A stretch of 14,983 nt of DNA from an uncultured Rickettsiales bacterium (GCA_937927795.1 CALBSF010000137.1:1-14983); one strand, 5' to 3'. Positions 1-6,139 are shown, counted from the stretch's first letter. A program made the numbers and translations. Notes: generated by a model from the sequence alone, not told the origin.

Positions 1-14
1 TGCTCTTCCGATCT
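1..14 (+). other. Residual Illumina adapter sequence
   Basis: The first 14 bases, TGCTCTTCCGATCT, equal the 3' end of the Illumina TruSeq read-2 adapter. They sit exactly at the contig edge, and the sequence changes at once to coding-like AT-rich DNA. This is an assembly or trimming artefact. Nothing should be inferred from these bases. Confidence 0.93.
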
Positions 15-16
15 GG

Positions 17-163
17 TTTAAGCAAGGCGGCAGCGATTTCTTTTTAATCAATATTAGAGAGCAAGAAACCGCAAGAGCAAGAATTAATCAAATAACTATA
101 TTTGAAAAATATCAAGATTTTAATGCTGATTATAAAGCAGCAGCATTTTTATGGGAGTTGTAA
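17..163 (+). CDS. 3' end of an ORF, probably hscB (co-chaperone), partial
   Basis: An open frame enters from the left edge, just after the adapter bases, and stops at TAA 161-163, one base before the hscA start. It encodes about 48 residues rich in Lys, Gln, Ala and aromatic residues and ends in AAAFLWEL. Only the C-terminal end is present, with no J-domain HPD motif in view. In Isc operons the gene directly before hscA is normally hscB, whose product delivers IscU to HscA. The length and the helical, Ala-rich ending fit the C-terminal bundle of HscB, but the residues alone do not prove it. The identity therefore rests mainly on gene order, and the tight spacing suggests co-transcription with hscA. 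Confidence 0.5.
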   Translation, partial: FKQGGSDFFLINIREQETARARINQITIFEKYQDFNADYKAAAFLWEL

Positions 164-164
164 A

Positions 165-2060
165 TTGGCATTAATACAAATTAGCGAACCAGGACAAAGT
201 AAAGAAACTCAAGAATCAAATCAAATTATTATTGGTATTGATCTTGGAACCACGAATTCATTGGTTGGAATTACAAAAAATAATAAAGTAGAAATTTTAA
301 CAAATGAAAATGGTGATGATATGATTTCATCTATCGTTAATTATAATGATGATGGAAGCCTTGCAGGAGTTGGTAAAAACATAGATGCTGATATTAAAAT
401 ATCTTCAATTAAAAGATTAATGGGGAAAAATTTTGATGATGTAAAAAATGAAAAATTTTCTTTTCCAATTATTGATGATAAGGTTTTAAGAATTGGCATT
501 GGCGCTAGAAAAATAAGACCAGAAGAGATATCGGGTGAAATTTTAAAATACTTAAAAAATATTGCTGAAAAAAAATTGGGCACAGCAATATATAAAGCTG
601 TAATTACAGTTCCAGCTTATTTTGATGAAGCAGCAAAAAATGCGACAAAACTTGCAGCTAATTTAGCAGATTTAGAAGTTGTAAGATTGGTTAATGAGCC
701 TACGGCTGCAGCACTTGCCTATGGTTTAGAAAATTCTTCTCAAGGTCTTTACTGCGTTTATGATTTGGGCGGCGGAACTTTTGATGTTTCGATTTTAAAA
801 ATGCAAACTGGTGTTTTTAAAGTTTTAGGAGTTGCTGGCGATAATCAACTTGGCGGCGATGATTTTGATGATTTAATTGTACAAAAATTTCCACATTTAA
901 GTAAAATTCAGGCTAGGAAAATTAAGGAAGAGCTTAGCTCTAATGAGCTTGCTGGAGGCAAGATTTCAAGCCCTAATAAACTAGATGTCATGTCAAACCT
1001 GTCTAAGCAGGATACACAATCTGTTGTTGGCGGCGATTCTAATGCTGGAAGGGATTTGCAATCCCTTCCAATCGTTCATGTAAACATCAATTTTACCTAT
1101 AATGATTTCGAAAATCTAATCGCCCAAAAAATCGAAAAAACCATCAAACTAACCACCAACCTAATTGATGATTTAGAGCTTGAAGCCGCACAAATCAAAG
1201 GCGTAATATTAGTTGGCGGTTCAACCAGAATTCCATTAATCAGAAAAAAATTAGCAGAAATTTTTGGAGCAGAAAAAATTCTAACCAACCTTGATCCCGA
1301 CCGCGTAGTAGCCATGGGAGCGGCTTTACAAGCCAATAACCTATCTGGAAATTCTAATAATTTACTGCTTGATGTAAATCCATTATCACTTGGAATTGAA
1401 ATGATGGGCGGCATCACCGAAAAAATTATCCATAGAAATTCTAGCATTCCAACCGCTTACGCTAAGGAATTTACAACTTACGCAGACAACCAAACCGGCA
1501 TGAAATTTCATATCGTTCAAGGCGAAAGAGAATTAGCAAAAGATTGTCGCAGCTTAGCAAATTTTGAAATAAAAGGAATTCCAGCAATGAAAGCAGGAAT
1601 GGCAAGGGTTTTAATCACTTTCAAACTTGATGCTGACGGACTTTTAACGGTTATGGCTGAAGAAAAAATTACTAAAATCAAACAAGAAATTGAAGTAAAA
1701 CCAAGCTATCATTTAGATCAAAATCAAGTAAAAGAAATGCTGCTTGATTCAATAAAAAATTCACAAAACGACATCACCAACCGCTTACTCATTGAAGCTG
1801 CAACTGATGCAATGCAAGATGTGGTAATTATTCAAAATGATCTAAAAAATTCATTAAATTTAATTGATGAAAATGAACAAAAACTGATTGAAGAAAAATT
1901 GAAAATTTTAGAAAAAGAAATAAAAACAAAAACCTCAAAAGACGCTATTTTGCTTGCTCAAGGAGAATTATCAAAAGCCGCAGAAAATTTAGTTTTACGA
2001 AAAGTTAATATGGTTTTAAAAGAAAAAATCGCTGGTAAAAAAATTGAGGATGTTTGCTAA
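165..2060 (+). CDS. hscA: HscA, Hsp70-type chaperone for Fe-S cluster transfer
   Basis: This is the specialised Hsp70 of the Isc pathway. It uses ATP to release 2Fe-2S clusters from IscU, with HscB as partner, in the cytoplasm. From a TTG at 165 the product is 631 residues and begins MALIQISEPGQS, the characteristic HscA opening. Longer reading from an ATG at 102 would overlap the upstream gene and adds residues unlike HscA, so TTG is preferred. The first nucleotide-binding motif GIDLGTTNSLV is at about 24-34, DLGGGTFDVS at about 200-209 and VGGSTRIPLIRK at about 350-361. The substrate-binding domain starts near NPLSLGIE (405-412), followed by a helical lid. Residues 260-302 form an insert not expected in the family, described separately; without it the length (about 588) is normal. 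The next feature is a tRNA, so fdx, which often follows hscA, is not adjacent. Confidence 0.95.
   Translation: MALIQISEPGQSKETQESNQIIIGIDLGTTNSLVGITKNNKVEILTNENGDDMISSIVNYNDDGSLAGVGKNIDADIKISSIKRLMGKNFDDVKNEKFSFPIIDDKVLRIGIGARKIRPEEISGEILKYLKNIAEKKLGTAIYKAVITVPAYFDEAAKNATKLAANLADLEVVRLVNEPTAAALAYGLENSSQGLYCVYDLGGGTFDVSILKMQTGVFKVLGVAGDNQLGGDDFDDLIVQKFPHLSKIQARKIKEELSSNELAGGKISSPNKLDVMSNLSKQDTQSVVGGDSNAGRDLQSLPIVHVNINFTYNDFENLIAQKIEKTIKLTTNLIDDLELEAAQIKGVILVGGSTRIPLIRKKLAEIFGAEKILTNLDPDRVVAMGAALQANNLSGNSNNLLLDVNPLSLGIEMMGGITEKIIHRNSSIPTAYAKEFTTYADNQTGMKFHIVQGERELAKDCRSLANFEIKGIPAMKAGMARVLITFKLDADGLLTVMAEEKITKIKQEIEVKPSYHLDQNQVKEMLLDSIKNSQNDITNRLLIEAATDAMQDVVIIQNDLKNSLNLIDENEQKLIEEKLKILEKEIKTKTSKDAILLAQGELSKAAENLVLRKVNMVLKEKIAGKKIEDVC
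942..1070 (+). repeat. In-frame palindrome-bearing insert within hscA (RPE-like)
   Basis: About 43 codons (residues 260-302) interrupt the nucleotide-binding domain between KIKEELSS and IVHVNINFTYNDFE. In other HscA proteins these two stretches are nearly continuous. The insert is Ser, Asn, Gly and Gln rich. It ends with a perfect 11-bp inverted repeat with a 3-base loop: TGGAAGGGATT at 1046-1056 and AATCCCTTCCA at 1060-1070. A shorter CCTG/CAGG pair flanks 1002-1007. It keeps the frame and contains no stop. Rickettsia palindromic elements behave this way, but I cannot assign a known RPE family. The left boundary is inferred and may be off by several codons. Confidence 0.65.
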
Positions 2061-2072
2061 AAAATAGTTAGC

Positions 2073-2100
2073 TTGAAAATTTATATCACATAACTATAAT
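2073..2100 (+). promoter_or_regulatory. Sigma-70-type promoter for tRNA-Ala
   Basis: TTGAAA at 2073-2078 and a perfect TATAAT at 2095-2100 are separated by 16 bases. The expected start site near 2107 lies about 19 bases before the mature tRNA 5' end. It sits in the short gap between hscA and the tRNA gene, so the tRNA has its own promoter. Confidence 0.75.
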
Positions 2101-2125
2101 CAAAACCTTCACTTTCAATAAGTAT

Positions 2126-2201
2126 GGGGCTATAGCGCAGTTGGTAGCGCGCTTGCATGGCATGCAAGAGGTCTCGAGTTCGAATCTCGATAGCTCCACC
2201 A
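2126..2201 (+). tRNA. tRNA-Ala (anticodon GGC)
   Basis: The 76-base gene folds as a full cloverleaf. The acceptor GGGGCTA pairs with TAGCTCC with one G-U pair. The anticodon stem CTTGC/GCAAG encloses the loop ATGGCAT, whose anticodon is GGC, reading Ala GCC and GCT codons. The T loop TTCGAAT lies between CTCGA-type stem halves. The terminal CCA is encoded at 2199-2201. A phage-like segment begins directly downstream, so the 3' half of this tRNA is the likely integration (attL) site. I found no second copy of the 3' end in the window that could serve as attR. Confidence 0.96.
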
Positions 2202-2247
2202 TTTCCCATCAAGGCTTGGCAGAATTTCCTAAAATTTAGTTTTTATT

Positions 2248-2269
2248 TGGTGTCCGTCTGGTGTCCGTT
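2248..2269 (+). repeat. Tandem 11-bp repeat next to tRNA (possible integrase arm sites)
   Basis: TGGTGTCCGTC (2248-2258) is followed directly by TGGTGTCCGTT (2259-2269), a 10/11 match. It lies 47 bases past the tRNA CCA end and is more GC-rich than its surroundings. Short tandem repeats in this position resemble arm-type integrase sites of tRNA-integrated elements, but no integrase is present to support that role. Confidence 0.6.
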
Positions 2270-2280
2270 ATTTTCCCTTT

Positions 2281-2316
2281 TATCCACTCTAGATTTCATA
2301 TCCACTCTAGATTTCG
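2281..2316 (+). repeat. Tandem 18-bp direct repeat
   Basis: Two head-to-tail copies of TATCCACTCTAGATTTCR occupy 2281-2298 and 2299-2316 and differ only at the last base. They lie in the gene-free stretch 2202-2717. A reverse-strand frame through both (about 65 codons, ending near 2243) is open but resembles no protein I know. It could be a remnant of an integrase 3' end or chance. Confidence 0.7.
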
Positions 2317-2502
2317 CAATCAACTTCTTAAACTTTTCTAAGTTAGAAAATTTGTAGCCAGCCTCTTTCTTTACAATAGCTGTTTTGGTAATGAACCAAA
2401 ATCCCATTAAACTAGTCGCTACTTCCAAAATTACCAACAATTACCCTTGCAACCATGCTAGTAGACCCTTCTTATACTGTCGATTTTATCTGATTTTCTA
2501 AG

Positions 2503-2580
2503 GCGTATAGAAAGCCGTATGAAAAAGCGTATGAAAATTAATACCGATTTTAATACCACTACCATACCGATTTTCATACC
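2503..2580 (+). repeat. Iteron-like array: seven 12-bp repeats in two opposed blocks
   Basis: Three direct copies of a 12-bp unit, consensus SCGTATGAAAAN, start at 2503, 2515 and 2527 with an exact 12-base period. They are followed without a gap by about four copies in the opposite orientation, ending with ATACC at 2545, 2557, 2568 and 2580. On the reverse strand these read about GGTATNAAAATC. The two blocks share the core GTATGAAAA, giving a perfect 10-bp inverted repeat, GTATGAAAAT (2529-2538) with ATTTTCATAC (2570-2579). The third inverted unit is 11 bp and degenerate. The array ends 137 bases before the AlpA-like gene and precedes the primase-helicase gene. It fits a replication origin or an operator cluster; no function is shown. 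Confidence 0.8.
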
Positions 2581-2599
2581 CCTCATTTTTTAACCTTAG

Positions 2600-2688
2600 C
2601 TCACATTATTAAAAACTTGTGTGAGGACAACAATAAAAAATCGAAACAAAAAACCAGAAACGACCTTGTGTTTAAAGGGCTTTAGCAC
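2600..2688 (+). promoter_or_regulatory. Two inverted repeats in the leader of the AlpA-like gene
   Basis: CTCACA (2600-2605) faces TGTGAG (2620-2625). An imperfect palindrome spans 2668-2688, reading GTG-T-TTAAAG then CTTTAGCAC. Both lie between the iteron array and the AlpA-like gene and could be operators or leader hairpins. I see no convincing -35/-10 pair here. The rest of 2202-2717 holds only the repeats listed separately. Confidence 0.3.
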
Positions 2689-2717
2689 AATCTTATTTGA
2701 AAAAATAGGAGGTGAAA

Positions 2718-2945
2718 ATGACTAAAATTACCACTCCGCCAGGCTATTATAGCGAAGAAGAAATGGCCGCATTTTTAGGAAAAAATGTCTCCACATTACG
2801 GGTAGACCATTGTCACAGAAGAAACCGCGTGCCACCAAAAACAAAATTTGGCAGGGTTATAGTTTATTCCAAAGCGTCATTTGATCAATGGCTAGAATCG
2901 AGAGAGATCAAGCATAGCACAAAATTCACTAAAAATTACCGATAA
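2718..2945 (+). CDS. AlpA/excisionase-type helix-turn-helix protein
   Basis: A 75-residue protein that is almost entirely one winged HTH of the MerR/excisionase (HTH_17, AlpA-like) type. YYSEEEMAAFLGKNVSTLRV near residues 9-28 supplies the helix-turn-helix, and the Lys/Arg-rich PPKTKFGRVIVYSKASFDQWLESRE (about 38-62) supplies the wing and last helix. ATG 2718 is chosen because AGGAGG at 2707-2712 lies five bases upstream; a GTG at 2712 overlaps the Shine-Dalgarno itself. This is the strongest ribosome site I saw in the window. Such proteins control integrase genes or direct excision in P4-like satellites, PICIs and other tRNA-integrated islands. Here it is the first gene after the iteron-like array and 11 bases before the primase-helicase gene, so the two are probably one transcript. 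The exact target is unknown. Confidence 0.8.
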   Translation: MTKITTPPGYYSEEEMAAFLGKNVSTLRVDHCHRRNRVPPKTKFGRVIVYSKASFDQWLESREIKHSTKFTKNYR

Positions 2946-2956
2946 TTCTCAAAAAT

Positions 2957-4657
2957 ATGTTAGATTTTAACAGTGCAGAAAATCAAGGAGATCTGCCAAG
3001 AAAAATTGATAAAGAGGCAATCAGGGCGCAATTGCTAAGCTCAGTTCAAGATGCTCTTTTTTATCTTTTCCCTAAAGGTCATATTAATAACCACCGCTTT
3101 CACATAGGCAGTGCAAATGGAGAATCGGGCAAAAGTTTGATTGTCGATCTGAAAGGAGAAAATCAGGGAAAGTGGTTTGATTTTGCCGAAAATGAAGGTG
3201 GCGATATTTTTAGTTTATGGGAACGAGCTCGTGGTTTTAGTAAATCAGAATTTGGCGAAGTTTTGATGGATATTGGTGACTGGATTGGCAGCCCTTCACA
3301 TGTTCAAAAAAATCGAATATCTGATTTTGCTTCACAAAAAGATCTTGGCAAACCAACAGCTAAATGGAATTACCTTGATGGACAAGGAAAGTTAATCGCC
3401 TGTGTTTATCGTTACGACACCGAAAACGGCAAAGAATTTCGGGTTTGGGATGTAAAAAACAAAAAAGCCAAATCACCGAATCCAAGGCCGCTTTACAATA
3501 TTCCACAAATTCTGAATGCCAAAAAAGTTATCCTAGTTGAGGGCGATAAATCCGCTGATCGGCTTATTGAAAAAGGTTTTGTTGCAACAACCGCAATGTT
3601 TGGCGCAAATGCTCCGATCAGTAAAACCGATTGGTCGCCACTTTTTGGGAAAGAGGTGATTATTTGGCCAGATAACGATTCAGCGGGAATTGATTATGGC
3701 AAAAAAATTTGCGCTCATCTTGCAGGAATTGCTGCATTTACTTCAATCTTAACTCCTCCCAAAGATAAGCCATCCAAATGGGACGCTTCCGATGCGGTTC
3801 TGGAGAATTTTGACATTAGTAATTTTTTGGAATCAGCACGAAGCCATGAAATAAGAATCCCAAGAAATTCGCTTGAAGAATTCAGAAATGATAAGCGTCC
3901 AATGCCTGAAGATATTATTGCCCCAAGGCTTTTAACTCCCGCTGGAATGTTGCTTATCGGCGGTGCGCCAAAAGTTGGAAAGAGTGATTTTTTGATCAAT
4001 TTCCTAACTCACATGGCGGCAGGCGAAAGCTTTCTTGGGCTGAAGCCATCACATCCGCTTAAAATTTTCTATCTGCAAACTGAAATTGGATATTTCTACT
4101 TACGCGAGCGCATAGAAAAATTGAAAATTTCGGAAGAAATTTTTTTGAAAGCCTCAAGAAATCTTATCATTACTTCGCAGCTTCAAATGATTTTAAATGA
4201 TGAAGGAATTGTTGCGCTACAAAAAGCTATTTCGCAGGATTTTCCTGATGGCGGACCAGATATTATCTGCATTGACCCAATTCGTAATGTTTTTGATGGA
4301 GGCGAAAATGGCAGCGAAAACGATAATAGTTCGATGTTGTTTTTCTTGCAAAATCGCGTCGAAAAGTTGCGCGCTTTGGTTAATAGCAATTCTGGAATTA
4401 TTCTTTGTCATCACACTAAAAAAATCAGAAAAAAGGATGTTGAAGAAGATCCATTTCAAGCACTTAGCGGCGCTGGCAGTTTAAGAAGCTTTTACAGCAG
4501 CGGATTACTTTTACATCGTCCAAGTGAATATGAGGCAAAAATTCATCTGCATTTTGAGCTGAGAAACGGCAATGCACTTCCCAAAAAAATCGTAGAAAAA
4601 ATTGATAATAAATGGACCGAGTTAAATCTTTTTTCCGAGCGTTTAGTTAGAAAATAA
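2957..4657 (+). CDS. Toprim/RecA-like primase-helicase, ends at a premature in-frame stop
   Basis: A 566-residue mobile-element replication protein. Residues about 35-115 resemble the primase-type N-terminal region of phage and plasmid DNA-handling proteins (FHIG, GKWFDFAENEGGDIFSLW), without obvious zinc cysteines. A Toprim core follows: VILVEGDKSADRL at 191-203, then PDNDSAG at 238-244. A RecA/RepA-like (AAA_25) ATPase occupies about 325-525, with Walker A GGAPKVGKS (335-343), Walker B IICIDP (436-441) and ILCHHTKK (482-489), where a DNA-contact or sensor motif is expected. It would prime and unwind DNA at the element's origin. The start follows the AlpA-like gene by 11 bases with no clear Shine-Dalgarno. 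The frame is closed by TAA 4655-4657, yet the same frame goes on with family-like sequence for 137 codons. The catalytic domains lie before the stop, so a shortened protein may still act. Confidence 0.82.
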   Translation: MLDFNSAENQGDLPRKIDKEAIRAQLLSSVQDALFYLFPKGHINNHRFHIGSANGESGKSLIVDLKGENQGKWFDFAENEGGDIFSLWERARGFSKSEFGEVLMDIGDWIGSPSHVQKNRISDFASQKDLGKPTAKWNYLDGQGKLIACVYRYDTENGKEFRVWDVKNKKAKSPNPRPLYNIPQILNAKKVILVEGDKSADRLIEKGFVATTAMFGANAPISKTDWSPLFGKEVIIWPDNDSAGIDYGKKICAHLAGIAAFTSILTPPKDKPSKWDASDAVLENFDISNFLESARSHEIRIPRNSLEEFRNDKRPMPEDIIAPRLLTPAGMLLIGGAPKVGKSDFLINFLTHMAAGESFLGLKPSHPLKIFYLQTEIGYFYLRERIEKLKISEEIFLKASRNLIITSQLQMILNDEGIVALQKAISQDFPDGGPDIICIDPIRNVFDGGENGSENDNSSMLFFLQNRVEKLRALVNSNSGIILCHHTKKIRKKDVEEDPFQALSGAGSLRSFYSSGLLLHRPSEYEAKIHLHFELRNGNALPKKIVEKIDNKWTELNLFSERLVRK

Positions 4658-5071
4658 TATGGCAACAGGCTTGATGCTGAAAGAGATCGCAAATCAGATG
4701 TGATTATCAAATTAATCAAGTCAGAAGCCATGGCTGGCAGAGTTTACACCTCCAACCAATTTGCTGAGAAGTTTGAGAATAAATGCGGGCTTGGTTATAT
4801 CGATTCAATCGGAAGAAGAATATCAATCTTGGCGACCAAAGGTTGCATCAAATATAGCCGAGATTTTGCGAAGTTTAAGCTTCAAACCTCAACTTCAAAA
4901 TTCGGCATCGTTTGCGTTGAAGGGATGGAATTTCCTTTTGGTAATGACGCGCCACAAGAAGTTTTGCCTACTCATTTTAAATGTCCAAACACTGGTAATA
5001 CTATGGAAATAAATGATGATCAGGTGATTTGGAATTATGAAGATGAAGAAAGAGGGGAAGAAAATGAATAG
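4658..5071 (+). pseudogene. In-frame C-terminal continuation of the primase-helicase
   Basis: Directly after the TAA at 4655-4657 the same frame encodes 137 further residues, beginning YGNRLDAERDRKSDVIIKL. It continues with GRVYTSNQFAEKFENKCGLG, ILATKGCIKY and SKFGIVCVEGMEFP, and ends at TAG 5069-5071. This looks like a small winged-helix C-terminal domain. From memory of the family, similar RDRK...GRVYT...QFAE...LATKG...SKFG...CVEGM sequence forms the tail of full-length AAA primase-helicases, so one nonsense change probably split a 704-codon gene. A GTG at 4700 could start a separate 123-residue protein, but it has no good ribosome site and would cut the domain. Stop readthrough and base-calling error are alternatives. 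Confidence 0.7.
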
Positions 5072-5152
5072 CATTTTGTCAGCAATCAAATTGCGGAACT
5101 TGAAGCCGAACTCGCTATTTATAATGGTGCAGAATTGCCAAACTTAGGTTAA
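5072..5152 (+). pseudogene. Short coding-like remnant after the primase tail
   Basis: The same frame again continues after TAG 5069-5071 with a peptide containing SNQIAELEAELAIYNGAELP, a heptad-like helix, and stops at TAA 5150-5152. There is no start codon in this frame. An ATG at 5064, preceded by AGAGGGGAAG, opens a different frame of 27 codons across the same bases. A small gene with a frameshift, or a real mini-ORF from 5064, would each explain the pattern. No function can be given. Confidence 0.35.
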
Positions 5153-5155
5153 TCA

Positions 5156-5236
5156 ATGGCTCGTGATAACATATTTCTTACCGATTCTTTATTTGCACAA
5201 GTTCGGCAAAGATTAACAACCTCGTGCGGAACTTAG
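5156..5236 (+). CDS. Possible 26-residue small ORF
   Basis: ATG 5156 opens a 26-codon frame ending at TAG 5234-5236, four bases after the previous stop. The product contains DNIFLTDSLFAQVRQRL, plausible as a short helix, but is too short to recognise. Two of the 9-bp motif copies lie inside it, which argues as much for a site-rich non-coding region as for a gene. It may be the start of a decayed phage gene. Confidence 0.2.
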   Translation: MARDNIFLTDSLFAQVRQRLTTSCGT

Positions 5237-5388
5237 TTTTGTAAAGTTGCGCCAAGCCTTGTGTTCACTGCTTATTTTCAAGTTCGGCAGCTATCTAAAA
5301 ACGCTTAAGTAAAAAAATTAAGTTTTGCAGTGCAGAACTTCTGATATTACTGCCTTTGGCTGTCTTAACCAAGTTCCGTAGTTGTAAA

Positions 5389-5434
5389 CCCCATATACTA
5401 TGGGGGTGAAAACACTCCATAGTATGGGTATGGG
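5389..5434 (+). other. Strong hairpin with A-rich loop
   Basis: Arms containing CCATATACTATGG (5391-5403) and CCATAGTATGG (5417-5427) pair around a GTGAAAACAC loop region (5406-5415), with a two-base bulge. The G/C tips make it far more stable than the surrounding AT-rich DNA. No T-run follows directly, so it is not a typical terminator. It lies between copies of the 9-bp motif upstream of terS. Confidence 0.6.
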
Positions 5435-5450
5435 ATGCTTTTTATAGCAT
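5435..5450 (+). terminator. Short hairpin with T-rich loop
   Basis: ATGCT (5435-5439) pairs with AGCAT (5446-5450) around TTTTAT, directly after the larger hairpin. The stem is only five base pairs, and no T-run lies outside it. A role in ending the primase transcript is possible but weak. Confidence 0.25.
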
Positions 5451-5587
5451 AACATGATGAATGACCAAAAAACAAAAAGGTACTTTGACGAAATTTTTCT
5501 CGCGGGTAACGCGCAACCGCAGAACTTTTCTACAGTCAGATTTTGTTTTTGGGTTTCTTTTTTAATAACAAATATTGTCTCTAATCT

Positions 5588-6139
5588 ATGCCAATCAATG
5601 CTTCACAAAACAAAATCTCAAAAAAATCCAAGTTAAAACAAGATAAACTTGAGCTCTCAATAAAAGAATATGCTAAGCATCGCAACATTTCCGTGGTCGC
5701 CGTTAGAAAGGCTATAAAAACTGGCCGAATTACCTTAAATCAGAATAAGAAATTAAACCCCGAATTAGCTGATGCTCAGTGGCTTGAAAACACCAACCCA
5801 GCCAAACAAAGAAATTCAGCAGACAATAATAGCAGTGATGACAAAATATCCTATCACCGCAGCCGCGCTATCAGAGAAGATTACAACGCCAAATTAACCA
5901 AGCTGCAATTTGAAAGAGAATCAGGAAAACTCATCCCAATTGAGGAAGTTAAAACATCAGCTTTTAACGCAGCAAGAAGAGCGAGAGATCTCCTTCTCAA
6001 CATGCCAGATCACATTGCCCCGCAGCTAGTTGGTAAAACTAATATTTTTGAAATAAAAAATATTTTAAAGTCGGAGCTGACTAAGATTTTAGAAGAATTG
6101 TCCAAAAATCCTTATCAGGAAAATACTTTAGTTAAGTGA
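5588..6139 (+). CDS. Phage terminase small subunit, Nu1-like
   Basis: A 183-residue DNA-packaging protein. The N-terminal part, about 23-66, is an HTH of the Nu1 type (LSIKEYAKHRNISVVAVRKA then GRITLNQNKKLNPELADAQW). A polar linker follows. The region from about 92 carries the typical helical oligomerisation part: REDYNAKLTKLQFERESGKL, IPIEEVKTSAFNAARRARDL and NMPDHIAPQLVGK. Such proteins bind cos or pac DNA and guide the large terminase to it. ATG 5588 is the first start of the frame and has no clear Shine-Dalgarno. No large-terminase gene follows; the next gene is an unrelated lipoprotein on the other strand. The protein is full-length and unbroken. A lone small subunit is typical of satellites that redirect helper packaging, but could also be what remains of a deleted prophage. 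Confidence 0.8.
   Translation: MPINASQNKISKKSKLKQDKLELSIKEYAKHRNISVVAVRKAIKTGRITLNQNKKLNPELADAQWLENTNPAKQRNSADNNSSDDKISYHRSRAIREDYNAKLTKLQFERESGKLIPIEEVKTSAFNAARRARDLLLNMPDHIAPQLVGKTNIFEIKNILKSELTKILEELSKNPYQENTLVK

Larger units (their letters stand above)
5093..5527 (+). repeat. Seven alternating 9-bp motifs upstream of terS (candidate packaging or regulatory site)
   Basis: The motif GCNGAACTT occurs at 5093, 5226, 5332 and 5519 on the plus strand. Its reverse form AAGTTCNGC (or GT at the end) occurs at 5199, 5280 and 5371. Orientation alternates strictly. A weaker copy, GCCGAACTC, is at 5105. I noticed no copies elsewhere in the window. Most lie in the gene-free stretch 5237-5587, directly before a Nu1-type terminase small-subunit gene. 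In lambda the sites bound by Nu1 (cosB) also lie just before the Nu1 gene, so a packaging-site role is a reasonable guess. Binding of a replication or regulatory protein is an alternative. Confidence 0.55.

Noticed and set aside
102..164. Extended N-terminus of hscA from an ATG at 102
   Set aside because: It overlaps the upstream coding frame by 60 bases and adds residues unlike HscA, whereas TTG 165 gives the standard MALIQISEPG opening one base after the upstream stop.
341..583. Open frame of 80 codons on the minus strand within hscA
   Set aside because: It is antisense to a strongly conserved gene and its product has only low-complexity Ser/Phe/Leu/Ile character.
2157..2357. Plus-strand frame starting inside the tRNA
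   Set aside because: Its first 15 codons are tRNA sequence and the rest runs over tandem repeats, so it is a chance frame.
2243..2440. Minus-strand 65-codon frame as a real gene
   Set aside because: No ribosome site, no recognisable domain, and it contains the 18-bp tandem duplication. I keep it only as a possible integrase remnant.
2503..2580. CRISPR array
   Set aside because: The repeats are 12 bp with no spacers and change orientation midway. No cas genes are present.
4183..4484. Several overlapping frames of 68-95 codons across the primase gene
   Set aside because: They lie over the Walker B region of the conserved ATPase domain on both strands and show no independent coding signal.
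5389..5450. Classical rho-independent terminator
   Set aside because: The larger hairpin is not followed by a T-run and the smaller stem has only five pairs.
5454..5636. Frames at 5454-5636 and 5461-5565 upstream of terS
   Set aside because: The first overlaps the start of terS out of frame and the second is 34 codons with no known match. Both contain a copy of the 9-bp motif, so non-coding is more likely.
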